Of a DNA stretch of 64,000 nucleotides, positions 44,998 to 53,893 are shown piece by piece. The translations under genes were made by a program, and so were the position numbers. Where the stretch lies: positions 186,001 through 250,000 of the forward strand of contig NZ_PJMC01000003.1 in the NCBI RefSeq assembly GCF_002892795.1, written 5' to 3'. Each line of letters opens with the position of its first letter. Position 1 is the first letter of the stretch. The notes under the pieces are model-generated. The model did no database searches. It saw only the letters and a list, made by a program, of their open reading frames with translations, and had not been told where the DNA came from. The stretch is from Arthrobacter sp. AFG20. GTDB lineage: Bacteria; Actinomycetota; Actinomycetes; Actinomycetales; Micrococcaceae.

Positions 44998-45018
44998 TAA
45001 ATGAATGCCATTCATTTA
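44998..45018. promoter_or_regulatory. TetR-type operator palindrome
   Basis: TAAATGAATG and CATTCATTTA are perfect inverted repeats around a single C, a 10-1-10 palindrome. It sits 41 bases upstream of the amine oxidase start and 84 bases upstream of the TetR gene, where binding would cover the divergent promoters. Confidence 0.72.
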
Positions 45019-45101
45019 TAAGAACTATAGAGCCTTTGGCCAAGGAGCGGAAGAGGCTGATGGAATAATGCGAAGGACGTTCACCCGGAGAAAGGTCAGC
45101 C

Positions 45102-45809
45102 ATGCCGGCATCACCCGCCGTAGCAACAGCCGGTTCAGCAACAGCTGGCTCAGCAACAGATGGCCAAGGCAGCCGGCGCCGCGCCGGACGCCCCGTGGGA
45201 GGCGTGCTGGACAAGGCCGGCATCACGGAAGCCGCCCTGCGGCTGATCGAGAAGAAGGGCTACGACGGCCTCACCATGGCCGCACTGGCCCGCTCACTGA
45301 ACGTCGCGCCGTCGGCCCTTTACAACCACGTGAAATCCAAGCGGGACGTGCTCCTGCTGGTCGAGGACCATCTCGCCTCCCTCGTGGATGTCTCGGCGTT
45401 CGGTGCCGGCCCATGGGAGGATGCCGTCCGGACGTGGGCCTGGAGCTACCGCGACGTGTTCTCCCAGCACACCCCGCTGATTCCGGTCATTGCCGTACTG
45501 CCCGTCACCGACGCGCCGCAGACCCTGGCCATGTATGAAACGGTCAGCGCCGGCTTCCGCGACGCCGGTTTTCCCGAGGAGCGGATCGTCTCCTCCATCG
45601 TCGCGCTGGAATCCTTCATCTTCGGCTCGGCCTACGACGTCACGGCACCGGCGGACATCTTCGATCCCGGAACCATGGCGGAGGCGACACCCAGCTTCAC
45701 GGGTGCCGTCCGGAGCCTGGCCGAGCAGGGGCATGAACGGCCGGCCGACGTCGCCTTCAGCCTCGGCCTTGAGGCGCTGATCAGCGGGCTGGGCGGCCTG
45801 CGCGGCTGA
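45102..45809 (+). CDS. TetR-family regulator of the amine oxidase operon
   Basis: A 235-residue regulator. The first 30 residues are Ala/Ser/Thr-rich with two near repeats (VATAGSATAGSATDG), then the helix-turn-helix (about 38-85; LTMAALARSLNVAPSALYNH then VKSKRDVLLLVEDH) and a helical ligand domain of the TetR C-terminal type. AGAAAGG precedes the ATG. Divergent from the amine oxidase gene with a perfect palindrome between them, so it likely represses that operon and responds to an amine. Confidence 0.87.
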   Translation: MPASPAVATAGSATAGSATDGQGSRRRAGRPVGGVLDKAGITEAALRLIEKKGYDGLTMAALARSLNVAPSALYNHVKSKRDVLLLVEDHLASLVDVSAFGAGPWEDAVRTWAWSYRDVFSQHTPLIPVIAVLPVTDAPQTLAMYETVSAGFRDAGFPEERIVSSIVALESFIFGSAYDVTAPADIFDPGTMAEATPSFTGAVRSLAEQGHERPADVAFSLGLEALISGLGGLRG

Positions 45810-45852
45810 TCCCATTTCCCACACCGCTCGAGGCGACTAAAATTCCTTAATA

Positions 45853-45864
45853 CGCAACGTTGCG
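45853..45864. promoter_or_regulatory. 12-base palindrome CGCAACGTTGCG before the GNAT-like gene
   Basis: A perfect palindrome just downstream of a TAAAAT-like sequence and 17 bases upstream of the ATG at 45882. Its place would suit an operator overlapping the transcription start. Only one copy was seen. Confidence 0.35.
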
Positions 45865-45881
45865 AGCTCAAGGACGGCGCC

Positions 45882-46466
45882 ATGACCGTGTTCGACCCGG
45901 AATCGCTGTTCTTTGAGTACAAGCTCCGGTACCGCGGCACGCCGGGCCTGAATCATGACCCCTCGGACTATCCCCTGCGCTGGGAAGTCGCGGTGAGCTG
46001 CCCAAGTCCCACTCCCGGCGGCGACCAGGAGCGGCAACTGGGGAGCGCCGTCGTCCAGGTTGTTCCCAAAGCCGGCATGATCAACCTTTTCCTCACCACC
46101 GGCAAGGCCGACCGGGAGATGGCCAAGGCCGTTGAGATGCTCACCATGGACCGTCCGGACCTGATCAGGGAGTACCTGCAGGACGGCGGGGACCTGATGA
46201 TCGTCTCCTCGCTCGAGATCTCCCCGGAGTACCGCGGCGGCAGGACGGGCTACTCGGTGCTCAACGCCATCGTCGAAACGGTTGGCCGGTCCGTGAACCT
46301 GGTGGTGGTCCACGCTGCGCCAACGGACGGCGAAGGGTCCCCGCCGGAGGACTCGCCGGCGTATGACGAGGCCAAATCGGCGCTGCGGGCGTACTGGAAG
46401 GACTTCGGGTTCGAGGACGCCGCGGGCGACTACCTCGTGTTCTTCCACAAGAAAATCCTGGCCTGA
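45882..46466 (+). CDS. GNAT-fold acetyltransferase-like protein
   Basis: A 194-residue protein with a GNAT-like core: the strand and pyrophosphate loop LEISPEYRGGRTGYSVLNAI (about 110-130), a following hydrophobic strand NLVVVHAAP, and the closing SALRAYWKDFGFEDAAGDYLV segment. The N-terminal half is divergent. It may acetylate a small molecule or be an inactive relative. Convergent with the GGDEF-EAL gene, 12 bases away. Confidence 0.65.
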   Translation: MTVFDPESLFFEYKLRYRGTPGLNHDPSDYPLRWEVAVSCPSPTPGGDQERQLGSAVVQVVPKAGMINLFLTTGKADREMAKAVEMLTMDRPDLIREYLQDGGDLMIVSSLEISPEYRGGRTGYSVLNAIVETVGRSVNLVVVHAAPTDGEGSPPEDSPAYDEAKSALRAYWKDFGFEDAAGDYLVFFHKKILA

Positions 46467-46478
46467 CAAGCGCGCGGG

Positions 46479-48740
46479 CTACAGCGCAGACACGGTGAAC
46501 CAGTGGTCCAGCTCGGCGGCAGGAACGGGGCGGAGGATATGGAATCCCTGCGCCTGGTCGCAGCCGTAGCTGGCCAGCTTGTCCAATGCACCTGCGTCCT
46601 CCACCCCTTCGGCAACCACCGTCAGGCCAAGGCTGTGCGCGAGGTTGATCGTGGAGGCCACCAGGGCGGCAGCCCGCGGGTCCTCTGTCATCGAAACGAT
46701 GAAGGAGCGGTCAAGCTTCAGCTCATTGATGGGCAGATCCCGGAGGTAGGCCAGCGAACTGTAGCCCGTGCCGAAGTCGTCAATGGCCACCCGTATGCCG
46801 CGGGACTGCAGCCCGGACAGGATATCCCTGGCGCGGACACGGTCCGGCATCATGAAATCCTCGGTGATCTCGACCATGAGCGCCGACTCCTCGAGGCCCC
46901 GCTCCTTGATCATGGCGGCAATCCGGTCCGGCAGCTCTGCGTCGATGAGTGAGCTGGCCGAGAGGTTTGCAGCCACGGTCATTGGCCTGCCCTGCAAATG
47001 CCAGGCGGCTGCCTGATCCAGGGCCAGGGTAAGCACGCGGTCATTCAGGGCGTTCATGAGCCCGCCCTCCTCCGCCAGCAGAAGAAACGAACCGGGGGCC
47101 AGCAGTCCGTGCCGGGGATGGTTCCAGCGGACCAGCGCTTCCACGCCCTTCGCTTCCCCCGTGAGCGCGTCCACCTTGGGCTGGTAATGCAGCACGAGCT
47201 GATCCTCGATGAGCGCGGCGCGGAGCTCCTGGAGCATCCTCAGCCGCTCTTCCCCGGGACTGTGGTCCTCACTGGCGTACACGTGCCTCCCACTGCGCGA
47301 GGATTTAGCCCGGTACATGGCCGTGTCCGCCTTGCGCAGCAGTGTCTTCAGGTCCTCCCCCTGCTCCGGGGACAGGGCGATGCCGACGCTCACACCAACC
47401 TGAAGGGCAATGCCCCTCAGCGTGAGGGGCTCACTCAGGGCTGCCCGGAGCCGGTCGGCGAGCTGCAGGGCCTCGTGCTCGCCGGCATCAAGGAGGAGAA
47501 TGGCAAATTCGTCCCCGCCCAGCCGGGCTATCAGGTCATCGGGGCCCAGGCATCGGCGAAGCCGTTCGCTGACCTGGATCAGCAACCGGTCCCCCACGTC
47601 GTGGCCCAGGCTGTCGTTGATTTCCTTGAATCTGTCTGCGTCCAGCAGGAGGAAGGCGCACGGTGCACCCTGCCGCGCCTCGAGCACGGCGGGACCGTCG
47701 GTGTACAGCGCCCGCCGGTTTGGCAGCCCCGTCAGTTCGTCCGTCCTGGACTGCCGGCGCACCTCGGCGAGGGTGACCAGCTGGCGGAAGGCCAACTGGG
47801 TCCGGATGCCCGCGGACACCAGGGTGGCCGCGGCGAGCCCGACGGCGAGTTCCGGCACCGGGATCCCGGTTCCCACGATCAGGACCCCGAGCCCGGCGGC
47901 GGTGGCAACCATCGGAACCGACGGCGTCCACGAGCCTTCACCGGCACCTTGGGCTTTTTCCTCCTGCCGGGCGAACCCGTCCGCCCAGGTTGCGATGAGG
48001 CACAAACCCGCCGTCCAGCCGGCATCCAGCGGCGTGCCGAGGACGTAGGCATCCGTGGCCAGCCTGGAGGCGTAGGCAACGTCAGCGGCGGCGAACACCG
48101 TGAGCCCCAGCATCAGAGTTGCCCCGCTACGGGCCGTGGCAAGGCCCGGTACGGCCGCCATTCCGGCGGTCACCGCCAGAACGATGAGATCCAGGAGAGG
48201 GTACGCCACAGCTACGGCTGTAGCCAGTGAGGAAAACCCGCCCGCGGCCGAGAGCAGCGGGCTGAGCAGAACCACCAGGACGGAGGCGGCACCGAGTGAG
48301 CCGACGACGGCGTCCAGCAGCACGGAACGCGCCAGCCGCTGGCGCAGCGGGAGCAAATAGACGAACAACCCGCCAAGTGCGAGCGGGTAAAACAGCAAGT
48401 AGCCAATATCCGCAGGCGACGGGAAGGGCAGCGAGCTTGCCCCCGCGAGGGCGGCCACGTAGTAGGTGCTCCCCGCCGCAAACGCAGACAACGCCATCGC
48501 CACCAGGGCGAGTGCCCAGTGGTCCTTGGCGCGATAGGCCGCCAGCCAGGCCACGGCCGCGGGCGCCCACGCCGCTGGCACGCCGATCCAGACGTTCACA
48601 AGCGGACTGAACCCATCGCGGTCCAGCAGCAAGCCAGCCAGGTACAGGCCCAGCAACACCCACATGAGCCACAACAGGCTGCGCCGCGGACCCTTCCCGC
48701 GGCCCAGTGGATGGCCGTTTGGAATCTCGCCTGTTTTCAT
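46479..48740 (-). CDS. Membrane-bound GGDEF-EAL cyclic di-GMP protein
   Basis: A 753-residue protein with seven to nine N-terminal membrane segments (about 20-300), a GGDEF domain with an intact motif at residues 408-412 (ARLGGDEFAILL) and DADRFKEINDSLGHDVGD before it, and an EAL domain with E534-A-L (VEALVRWNHPRHG), DDFGTGYSSLAYLRDLPI and KLDRSFI. Both domains keep their key residues, so it could make or degrade cyclic di-GMP, the balance set by the membrane sensor. The ATG at 48740 is preceded by a G-rich site; a start up to 26 codons earlier is possible. Confidence 0.9.
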   Translation of the reverse strand: MKTGEIPNGHPLGRGKGPRRSLLWLMWVLLGLYLAGLLLDRDGFSPLVNVWIGVPAAWAPAAVAWLAAYRAKDHWALALVAMALSAFAAGSTYYVAALAGASSLPFPSPADIGYLLFYPLALGGLFVYLLPLRQRLARSVLLDAVVGSLGAASVLVVLLSPLLSAAGGFSSLATAVAVAYPLLDLIVLAVTAGMAAVPGLATARSGATLMLGLTVFAAADVAYASRLATDAYVLGTPLDAGWTAGLCLIATWADGFARQEEKAQGAGEGSWTPSVPMVATAAGLGVLIVGTGIPVPELAVGLAAATLVSAGIRTQLAFRQLVTLAEVRRQSRTDELTGLPNRRALYTDGPAVLEARQGAPCAFLLLDADRFKEINDSLGHDVGDRLLIQVSERLRRCLGPDDLIARLGGDEFAILLLDAGEHEALQLADRLRAALSEPLTLRGIALQVGVSVGIALSPEQGEDLKTLLRKADTAMYRAKSSRSGRHVYASEDHSPGEERLRMLQELRAALIEDQLVLHYQPKVDALTGEAKGVEALVRWNHPRHGLLAPGSFLLLAEEGGLMNALNDRVLTLALDQAAAWHLQGRPMTVAANLSASSLIDAELPDRIAAMIKERGLEESALMVEITEDFMMPDRVRARDILSGLQSRGIRVAIDDFGTGYSSLAYLRDLPINELKLDRSFIVSMTEDPRAAALVASTINLAHSLGLTVVAEGVEDAGALDKLASYGCDQAQGFHILRPVPAAELDHWFTVSAL

Positions 48741-48862
48741 CCGCCCCCCAGCATCAGATGCGCCCAGCAGCACCCGACGGGTACAAGGCAACCACATGTG
48801 ACTCGTATCGTACGGCACGGGCAGGTTTCATCCGATAGCCGTCTCGTGATTGTGACCGCCTC

Positions 48863-48890
48863 TTGACTTCTGGTTACCGGCCGGTAGCTT
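48863..48890 (+). promoter_or_regulatory. Candidate promoter for the small RNA
   Basis: TTGACT (48863-48868) and TAGCTT (48885-48890) are 16 bases apart, close to a housekeeping promoter. No protein gene follows on this strand, but two hairpins begin seven bases after the predicted start. Confidence 0.5.
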
Positions 48891-48896
48891 TAGGGA

Positions 48897-48975
48897 AGCA
48901 CTCCGGGACCCCAGACACCCGGAGGATTCGCCAAAGAAGCCCCGCATCGCCCCTTCACGGACGGTGCGGGGCTTC
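48897..48975 (+). ncRNA. Candidate small RNA with two hairpins
   Basis: Downstream of a promoter-like sequence lie two stable hairpins: CTCCGGG/CCCGGAG (48901-48924, loop ACCCCAGACA) and GAAGCCCCGCA/TGCGGGGCTTC (48936-48975, loop with CGCCCC), joined by GATTCGCCAAA. Two hairpins with C-rich loops recall the actinobacterial 6C RNA, but the C runs are four rather than six, so I do not assign it. The second hairpin could instead simply terminate the oxidoreductase gene at 49004-50122 on the other strand. Confidence 0.42.
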
Positions 48976-49003
48976 CGCTTCGCTAGCTTAGGAAAACCGG
49001 CCG

Positions 49004-50122
49004 TCAGGAAAACCGGGCCGGACGGAACGTGGACAGCATGGGGTGCCTGTCGCCGGTCAGGATCTCGCCGGCGAGGAGTTCGCCGACAACGAGCCCCAGC
49101 GTGGCACCGGAGTGGGTGAACGCCACGAAGCAGCCGGGCACCTGGCCAAGCTCGCCCAGCACCGGCTCGCCGTCACCCGGAATAGGCTTGTAGCCGATCT
49201 TCCAGCTCGCGGGCTTCAGTTCAGGGTTGCCGGCAATGAGCTTGGAGGCCTCGTCGGCTAGTTCCTGGACCACGTCGTCCGGGATGCTGAACGAACCGTC
49301 CGCATGCTCCGTGATGTGTTCCTCGTACCAGTCGTGGTCCAGGGCAAAGGTGCTTCCCGGGTTGGGGCGCACGGCGGCACGCGGCGTGTTCATCACGGCT
49401 TTGACGTCGTGCTCCACCGGCTTGGTCAGCACCAGCATCGACACCGGGGACCCGTTGGGGATTTCCACGCCCAGGGGGGCGACGACGGAGGGTGTCGCCG
49501 CACCGCACGCCACCAGTACCGCGTCGGCGTCGTACGTCCCTCCCGCCGCCGTCTCGACGCCCACCGCCCGCCCGCCGTCGACCACCACGGACGACTTGCC
49601 GGCATTCAGCACCAGCCGGCCGCCGCGCTCGTGGAACTCCTCCATCAGGAGGTCCACCAGGGCAGGCAGGCTGACCCAGCCCTCGCCGGGGTTGAAGATG
49701 GCGTTTTCCGGAACGGCCCCCGCGTCGATGCCGGGCGTGAACCCGGCAATCTGTTCCGGTTCCAGCAGCTTGGAGTCGTAGCCGATGGACTTCTCGTAGG
49801 CGTGGCGGGCCTCAGTGGCCTCCCGCTGCCCGGCGGCGTTCCACATCAGGCCGCCGCCGAACTGCAGCCACTCCCGGCCGGGGTCGGCTGCGAAGAGCGT
49901 GCGGTACCGGTCGACGCCGGCGAGGCGGAGCAGGTGGTAGGGCGTGGACCGTTCACCGGCGGAGTTAAGCCAGGAGAGCGAACGTCCGGTGGCTTCGCTG
50001 GCCAGGCCGCGTTCGGTCAGCAGCGTCACGGATGCGCCTTCGCGGAGCAGGTGGACAGCGGTGGAGACGCCCAGGATGCCGCCGCCGATGATGGCGACGT
50101 GCTTGGTGGCGGTGGAGGACAT
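49004..50122 (-). CDS. FAD-dependent oxidoreductase (DAO family)
   Basis: A 372-residue flavoenzyme with the N-terminal FAD motif VAIIGGGILGVSTAVHLL and the DAO-family layout (RSLSWLNSAGERS, GLMWNAAG, a middle VLVACGAATPSVV and the C-terminal VAFTHSGATLGLVVGELLAGEI). Relatives oxidise the C-N bond of amino acids, N-alkyl amino acids, opines or Amadori compounds. GGGAG precedes the ATG at 50122. It is the last gene of the LacI-controlled importer operon, 108 bases after the Gfo/Idh/MocA gene. Confidence 0.87.
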   Translation of the reverse strand: MSSTATKHVAIIGGGILGVSTAVHLLREGASVTLLTERGLASEATGRSLSWLNSAGERSTPYHLLRLAGVDRYRTLFAADPGREWLQFGGGLMWNAAGQREATEARHAYEKSIGYDSKLLEPEQIAGFTPGIDAGAVPENAIFNPGEGWVSLPALVDLLMEEFHERGGRLVLNAGKSSVVVDGGRAVGVETAAGGTYDADAVLVACGAATPSVVAPLGVEIPNGSPVSMLVLTKPVEHDVKAVMNTPRAAVRPNPGSTFALDHDWYEEHITEHADGSFSIPDDVVQELADEASKLIAGNPELKPASWKIGYKPIPGDGEPVLGELGQVPGCFVAFTHSGATLGLVVGELLAGEILTGDRHPMLSTFRPARFS

Positions 50123-50230
50123 GAGTTCTCCCTTTCTCTGGATTTTGGACACGGTTGATAAGGACGCGAAGCCGCGTCCCTAATGGGTGGGACGGCGAGT
50201 CGCCGCAGGAGTGATGGCTGGCGCTAAGGC

Positions 50231-51274
50231 TCAGGCCAGCGCGTGGATGCCTTCGATGACCTTGAGGACTTCGAGCGGCCCGGCAGGGTCGACGGGCAGC
50301 GGCCCTTCCCCGCGCAGGGCAGCGGCGAGCTGGACGTAGAACTCGGGGTACGCGCCGCGCTCTGCGGGAACCGGATCGGCGGCGCCGTCCACGCCCAGAA
50401 GCCCCCAGGATTCCCGGGGATCGGCGCCGTAGGCCGGATCCGACGGCGTCATGCCGGCCGCGAGGGCGGGCTCCTGGCCGTCCAGGCCCCACTTCGTGTA
50501 GCCGGCTTCGGAGCCGAGGACGTGGAAGCGCGGGCCCACCTGGGCTGCCATGCCGTTCATCCACAGCCTGGTCCGGACGCCGGACCCGTGAAGCAGGGAC
50601 ACGAACGCCTCCGTGTCTGCGGCCTCGGGATCGGATCCGCGGTTGGCCGTCTCGCCGTAGCTCTTTTCCACCGGGCCGAACAGCTGGACGGCCTGGTCGA
50701 TCAGGTGCGCGCCGAGGTCGTGAAGGATTCCGCCGCCCTGGGCAAGCGAGACGCTGTCCCGCCAGTTTCCAAAGCCTTCGGGCCGCCACCATTCGAACCG
50801 TGATTCGAAGGTGCGCACCTCGCCCAACGCGGACTCCCGCAGCAGCTTCTGCAGGGTCAGGAAGTCGGCGTCCCACCGGCGGTTCTGGAACACCGTGAGC
50901 TGCACCCCGCCGTCGGACGCCAGGGCGATCAGTTCCGCCCCCTGGGCGGAGGTGGGCACGAACGGCTTGTCCACCACCACGTTGAGGCCGTGCGCGATGG
51001 CCGCGGCCGCGAGGTCGAAGTGGGTGTGCGGCGGGGTACCCAGGATGACGAGGTCCAGGCCGTCAGCCTGCGCGAACATCTCCTCCGGCGTCGGAACGAT
51101 GCGTGCCTGCGGGTAGAGCCGGGCCGCATCGGCGGCCCGTGCCGGGTCCGCCGTCACGATCACGTCCAGTGAGTACTGCGGATCCGCCGCGATCAGCGGC
51201 GTGTGGAAGACCTTGCCGGAGATCCCAAAGCCGACGACGGCGGTCCGGATGGGTGCCGCTGTAACGTTTCCCAT
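50231..51274 (-). CDS. Gfo/Idh/MocA-family oxidoreductase
   Basis: A 347-residue NAD(P)-dependent dehydrogenase. The N-terminal Rossmann fold has VVGFGISGKVFHTPLI; NVVVDKPFVPTSAQGAEL carries the catalytic Lys of the family; HDLGAHLIDQAVQLFG holds the active-site His. Substrates are typically sugars, inositols or rhizopine-like compounds. The ATG overlaps the ATPase stop by one base (TGATG), with GGAGGT upstream; a GTG one codon earlier is also possible. Confidence 0.9.
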   Translation of the reverse strand: MGNVTAAPIRTAVVGFGISGKVFHTPLIAADPQYSLDVIVTADPARAADAARLYPQARIVPTPEEMFAQADGLDLVILGTPPHTHFDLAAAAIAHGLNVVVDKPFVPTSAQGAELIALASDGGVQLTVFQNRRWDADFLTLQKLLRESALGEVRTFESRFEWWRPEGFGNWRDSVSLAQGGGILHDLGAHLIDQAVQLFGPVEKSYGETANRGSDPEAADTEAFVSLLHGSGVRTRLWMNGMAAQVGPRFHVLGSEAGYTKWGLDGQEPALAAGMTPSDPAYGADPRESWGLLGVDGAADPVPAERGAYPEFYVQLAAALRGEGPLPVDPAGPLEVLKVIEGIHALA

Positions 51275-52044
51275 CACAGCACCTCCGAGAGGAAGCGTTG
51301 CAGGCGTTCGCTGCGCGGGTTATCGAAGAGCTCGGCGGGGGTGCCGACCTCCACGACTTCGCCTTCGTCCATGAAGACCACCTGGTCCGCTACCTTGCGG
51401 GCGAAGCCCATCTCGTGGGTGACCACGAGCATGGTCATGCCGCGTTTCCCGAGCCCTGCCATGAGGTTCAGGACACCCTTGACCAGTTCCGGGTCCAGGG
51501 CGCTGGTGGCTTCGTCGAAAAGCATTACTTCCGGTTCCATGGCCAGCGCACGGGCGATGGCCACGCGCTGCTGCTGCCCGCCGGACAGGTCGCGGGGCCG
51601 GTGGTCTGCGCGTTCGGCCAGCCCTACTTCGGCGAGGCCGCGGCGGGCGCGTTCGCTGGCTTCTGCCTTGGACATTCCCTTGACGCTCCAGAGCGCCAGG
51701 GCGACGTTCTCGAGCGCGGTGTGGTCCGGGAAGAGGTTGAAGTGCTGGAACACCATGCCGATGCGGGCGCGCAGGATGTCCGGCTTGACCTGCAGGGCGC
51801 TTTCGCCGGCCAGCTGCACGTCCCCGCTCTTGGGTTCGTGCAGGCGGTTGACGCCGCGCAGCAGGGTGGACTTGCCCGAGCCCGAGGGGCCGATGATGCA
51901 GGTGGTGGTGCCGGGGGCCACGTTCAGGCTGACGTTCCGGAGGACCTCGATGTCCCCGTAGGCCATGGTCAGGTTTCGCAGCTCCAGGCTGGAGCCGTGG
52001 AAGGTGTGGACACTGGCGGGCGTGGTGTTGCTTGCGAGGCTCAT
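51274..52044 (-). CDS. Amino acid-type ABC transporter ATP-binding protein
   Basis: A 256-residue ATPase of the polar amino acid uptake type (HisP/GlnQ-like). Walker A GPSGSGKST, signature LSGGQQQRVAIARAL, Walker B VMLFDEATSALDPE and the switch VVTHEMGFARKV are all present. The ATG at 52044 overlaps the permease stop (ATGA). The open frame upstream is a shadow inside the permease gene. Confidence 0.95.
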   Translation of the reverse strand: MSLASNTTPASVHTFHGSSLELRNLTMAYGDIEVLRNVSLNVAPGTTTCIIGPSGSGKSTLLRGVNRLHEPKSGDVQLAGESALQVKPDILRARIGMVFQHFNLFPDHTALENVALALWSVKGMSKAEASERARRGLAEVGLAERADHRPRDLSGGQQQRVAIARALAMEPEVMLFDEATSALDPELVKGVLNLMAGLGKRGMTMLVVTHEMGFARKVADQVVFMDEGEVVEVGTPAELFDNPRSERLQRFLSEVL

Positions 52045-52829
52045 GTGTTGCTCCCGGTGATCAGCGGCGAGGCCGCGTCGAGTTCGGTGACTTCCTTCAG
52101 TCCGGACGTGGGCGGGGTCGGCCGGCGGCGTCCGGTGCGGAAGCGGCTGTCGAAGTAGTTGACCAGGTGGGTCAGGGGCACCGTGATGACGAGGTAGAAG
52201 ATGCCGGCCATGACCAGGGGCGAAAGGTTTCCGGAGAGGACGGCGGCGTCCTGGCCCACGCGGAAGAGTTCGCGTTCGCTGACCAGCAGGCCCAGGAAGT
52301 ACACCAGGGAGGAGTCCTTGACGATGGCAATGAACTGGTTCACCAGGGCCGGCAGGACCCGGCGGACGCCCTGCGGCACCACCACCAGGGCCATGGACTT
52401 GGCGTAGCTCATGCCCAGTGCCCGGCAGGCCTCGCCCTGGCCCTTGTCGACGCTTTGGATGCCGGCGCGGAAGATTTCGCCGATGTAGGCGCTGGCGATC
52501 AGGCTCAGCGCGATGATTCCCAGCGGGTACGGCGAGGGCCCGAAAATCGACTGGCTGAAGCGGGCGAAGCCCTGGCCGATCAGCAGGATGGTGAGGATGG
52601 CCGGCAGGCCGCGGAAGAGGTCCGTGTAGATCCGGGCCGGGACCCGCAGCCATTTGGACGGTGAGATGCCCATGACCGCGACGACCATGCCGAGTGCGAC
52701 GCCGATAATGGTGGCGGCGACGGAGATGATCAGTGTGTTCAGAAGGCCAACCCCGAGGAGTTGGGGCAGCACCTCGAGCATTGCTTCAAAGTCGAAGAAG
52801 GTGCGGCCGATGATGTTGAGCCAGTCCAT
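52041..52829 (-). CDS. Amino acid-type ABC transporter permease
   Basis: A 262-residue permease of the His/Glu/Gln/Arg/opine class, with five membrane segments, the RGLPAILTILLIGQGF sequence of the family and an EAA loop at GEACRALGMSYAKSMALVVVP. It is the only permease in the operon, so it probably forms a homodimer. A strong hairpin precedes it, after the binding-protein gene. Confidence 0.93.
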   Translation of the reverse strand: MDWLNIIGRTFFDFEAMLEVLPQLLGVGLLNTLIISVAATIIGVALGMVVAVMGISPSKWLRVPARIYTDLFRGLPAILTILLIGQGFARFSQSIFGPSPYPLGIIALSLIASAYIGEIFRAGIQSVDKGQGEACRALGMSYAKSMALVVVPQGVRRVLPALVNQFIAIVKDSSLVYFLGLLVSERELFRVGQDAAVLSGNLSPLVMAGIFYLVITVPLTHLVNYFDSRFRTGRRRPTPPTSGLKEVTELDAASPLITGSNT

Positions 52830-52865
52830 TGAGTGCTCTCAGACGTTAGTTGTTTGGTTCGGGTG

Positions 52866-52895
52866 CCGGGCGGGCTGTGGAAGCAGCCCGCCCGG
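52866..52895 (-). terminator. Hairpin between binding-protein and permease genes
   Basis: CCGGGCGGGCTG and CAGCCCGCCCGG form a perfect 12-base stem with a 6-base loop, 33 bases after the binding-protein stop. A partial terminator or RNA-stabilising hairpin here is a known way to make more binding protein than membrane components. Confidence 0.68.
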
Positions 52896-52928
52896 CGGAG
52901 GCCGGTGTTGAACCGGCCCGGCTGCCGC

Positions 52929-53795
52929 TTACTTGCTTGCGGTCGGCGCCGGAGTGGCGGTCTGCTCGGCCTTGGGCAGGTACTGCTCCGGCATCGGGGA
53001 GCCCGGGAACCACTTCTGGTAGAGCTTCTTCCAGGTGCCGTCTTCCATCGCTGCCGCGAGACCCTTGTTGAGGGCCTCTTTGAAGGCTGGCTTGTCCTTG
53101 GCGATGGCGAAACCTGCAGGGGCGTCGAAGGACGGAATGTCCGCCGCACTGACCAAGCCGTACTGCTCCTGGTAGGCCTTGGCGGCCTCGTAGTCCAGGA
53201 AGTGGGCGTCCACAGAGCCGCTGTTGACGGCGGAGATGGCGGTGTTGTTGTCCGGGAAGCGCACCAGGTTGGCGGACGTGAAGTTCTTCACGGCGTAGGC
53301 CTCCTGGAGGGTTCCCTGGACCACGCCCAGGCGCTTGCCGTTCAGGCCGTCGACGTCCTTGATGCCCGAGGTCTTGGTGGTAATGACCGTCAGGTAGCCG
53401 GCAAGGTAGCCCTCGGAGAAGTCAACGGTTTCCTTGCGCTTGTCCGTGATCCCGATCGCGGCCACGCCGACGTCGAACTGGCCGTTGGCCACGGCGGAGA
53501 GCAGCCCGGAGAAGTCCTGGCCGGTGAAGACCACTTTGTCCACGCCGGCGCGGTGGGCCACGTCCTTGAAGAGTTCCACGTCGAAGCCGGTGAAGTTACC
53601 CTGCGCGTCGGTGAAGGTGTACGGCTTCGAGTCGCCCAGGCTTGCCACGCGGATGGTGCCCGGCTCAATCAGGCCGTACGGGTTCTCGGCGGGGGCCGAA
53701 CTGGCCGGCGAGGAGCCGCCGCAGCCGGAGAGGGCGAGGATTGCCGCCAGGGCCGCCGCAGCCACCGCTGCCGGGCGGAAGTTCAGTTTGATCAC
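52929..53795 (-). CDS. Amino acid-type ABC transporter substrate-binding lipoprotein (SBP family 3)
   Basis: A 288-residue extracellular binding lipoprotein. The signal segment ([17 protein letters not shown]) ends in a lipobox with Cys about residue 26. The mature part has the family 3 pattern: [56 protein letters not shown] and FSEGYLAG. I use the GTG at 53795; a TTG four codons earlier is possible. First gene of the operon, downstream of two LacI-type operators. Confidence 0.92.
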   Translation of the reverse strand: MIKLNFRPAAVAAAALAAILALSGCGGSSPASSAPAENPYGLIEPGTIRVASLGDSKPYTFTDAQGNFTGFDVELFKDVAHRAGVDKVVFTGQDFSGLLSAVANGQFDVGVAAIGITDKRKETVDFSEGYLAGYLTVITTKTSGIKDVDGLNGKRLGVVQGTLQEAYAVKNFTSANLVRFPDNNTAISAVNSGSVDAHFLDYEAAKAYQEQYGLVSAADIPSFDAPAGFAIAKDKPAFKEALNKGLAAAMEDGTWKKLYQKWFPGSPMPEQYLPKAEQTATPAPTASK

Positions 53796-53868
53796 AGCGT
53801 TGTCCAATCGTGGGAGGGAAAGCGGTGCTGTCAGGGGCCGCTCAAGGATTTGGTCGATGGGGTCTTGC

Positions 53869-53882
53869 TGAGTCCGGTCTCA
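53869..53882. promoter_or_regulatory. LacI-type operator 1
   Basis: TGAGTCCGGTCTCA is a near-palindrome (TGAG-N-CCGG-N-CTCA) with the central CG expected for LacI-family operators. It is the exact reverse complement of the second site 25 bases away (centre to centre). Confidence 0.7.
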
Positions 53883-53893
53883 GTCCCTACGAT

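Noticed and set aside
48897..48975. Firm assignment as 6C RNA
   Set aside because: The loops carry runs of four C rather than six or more, and the second hairpin may be a minus-strand terminator.
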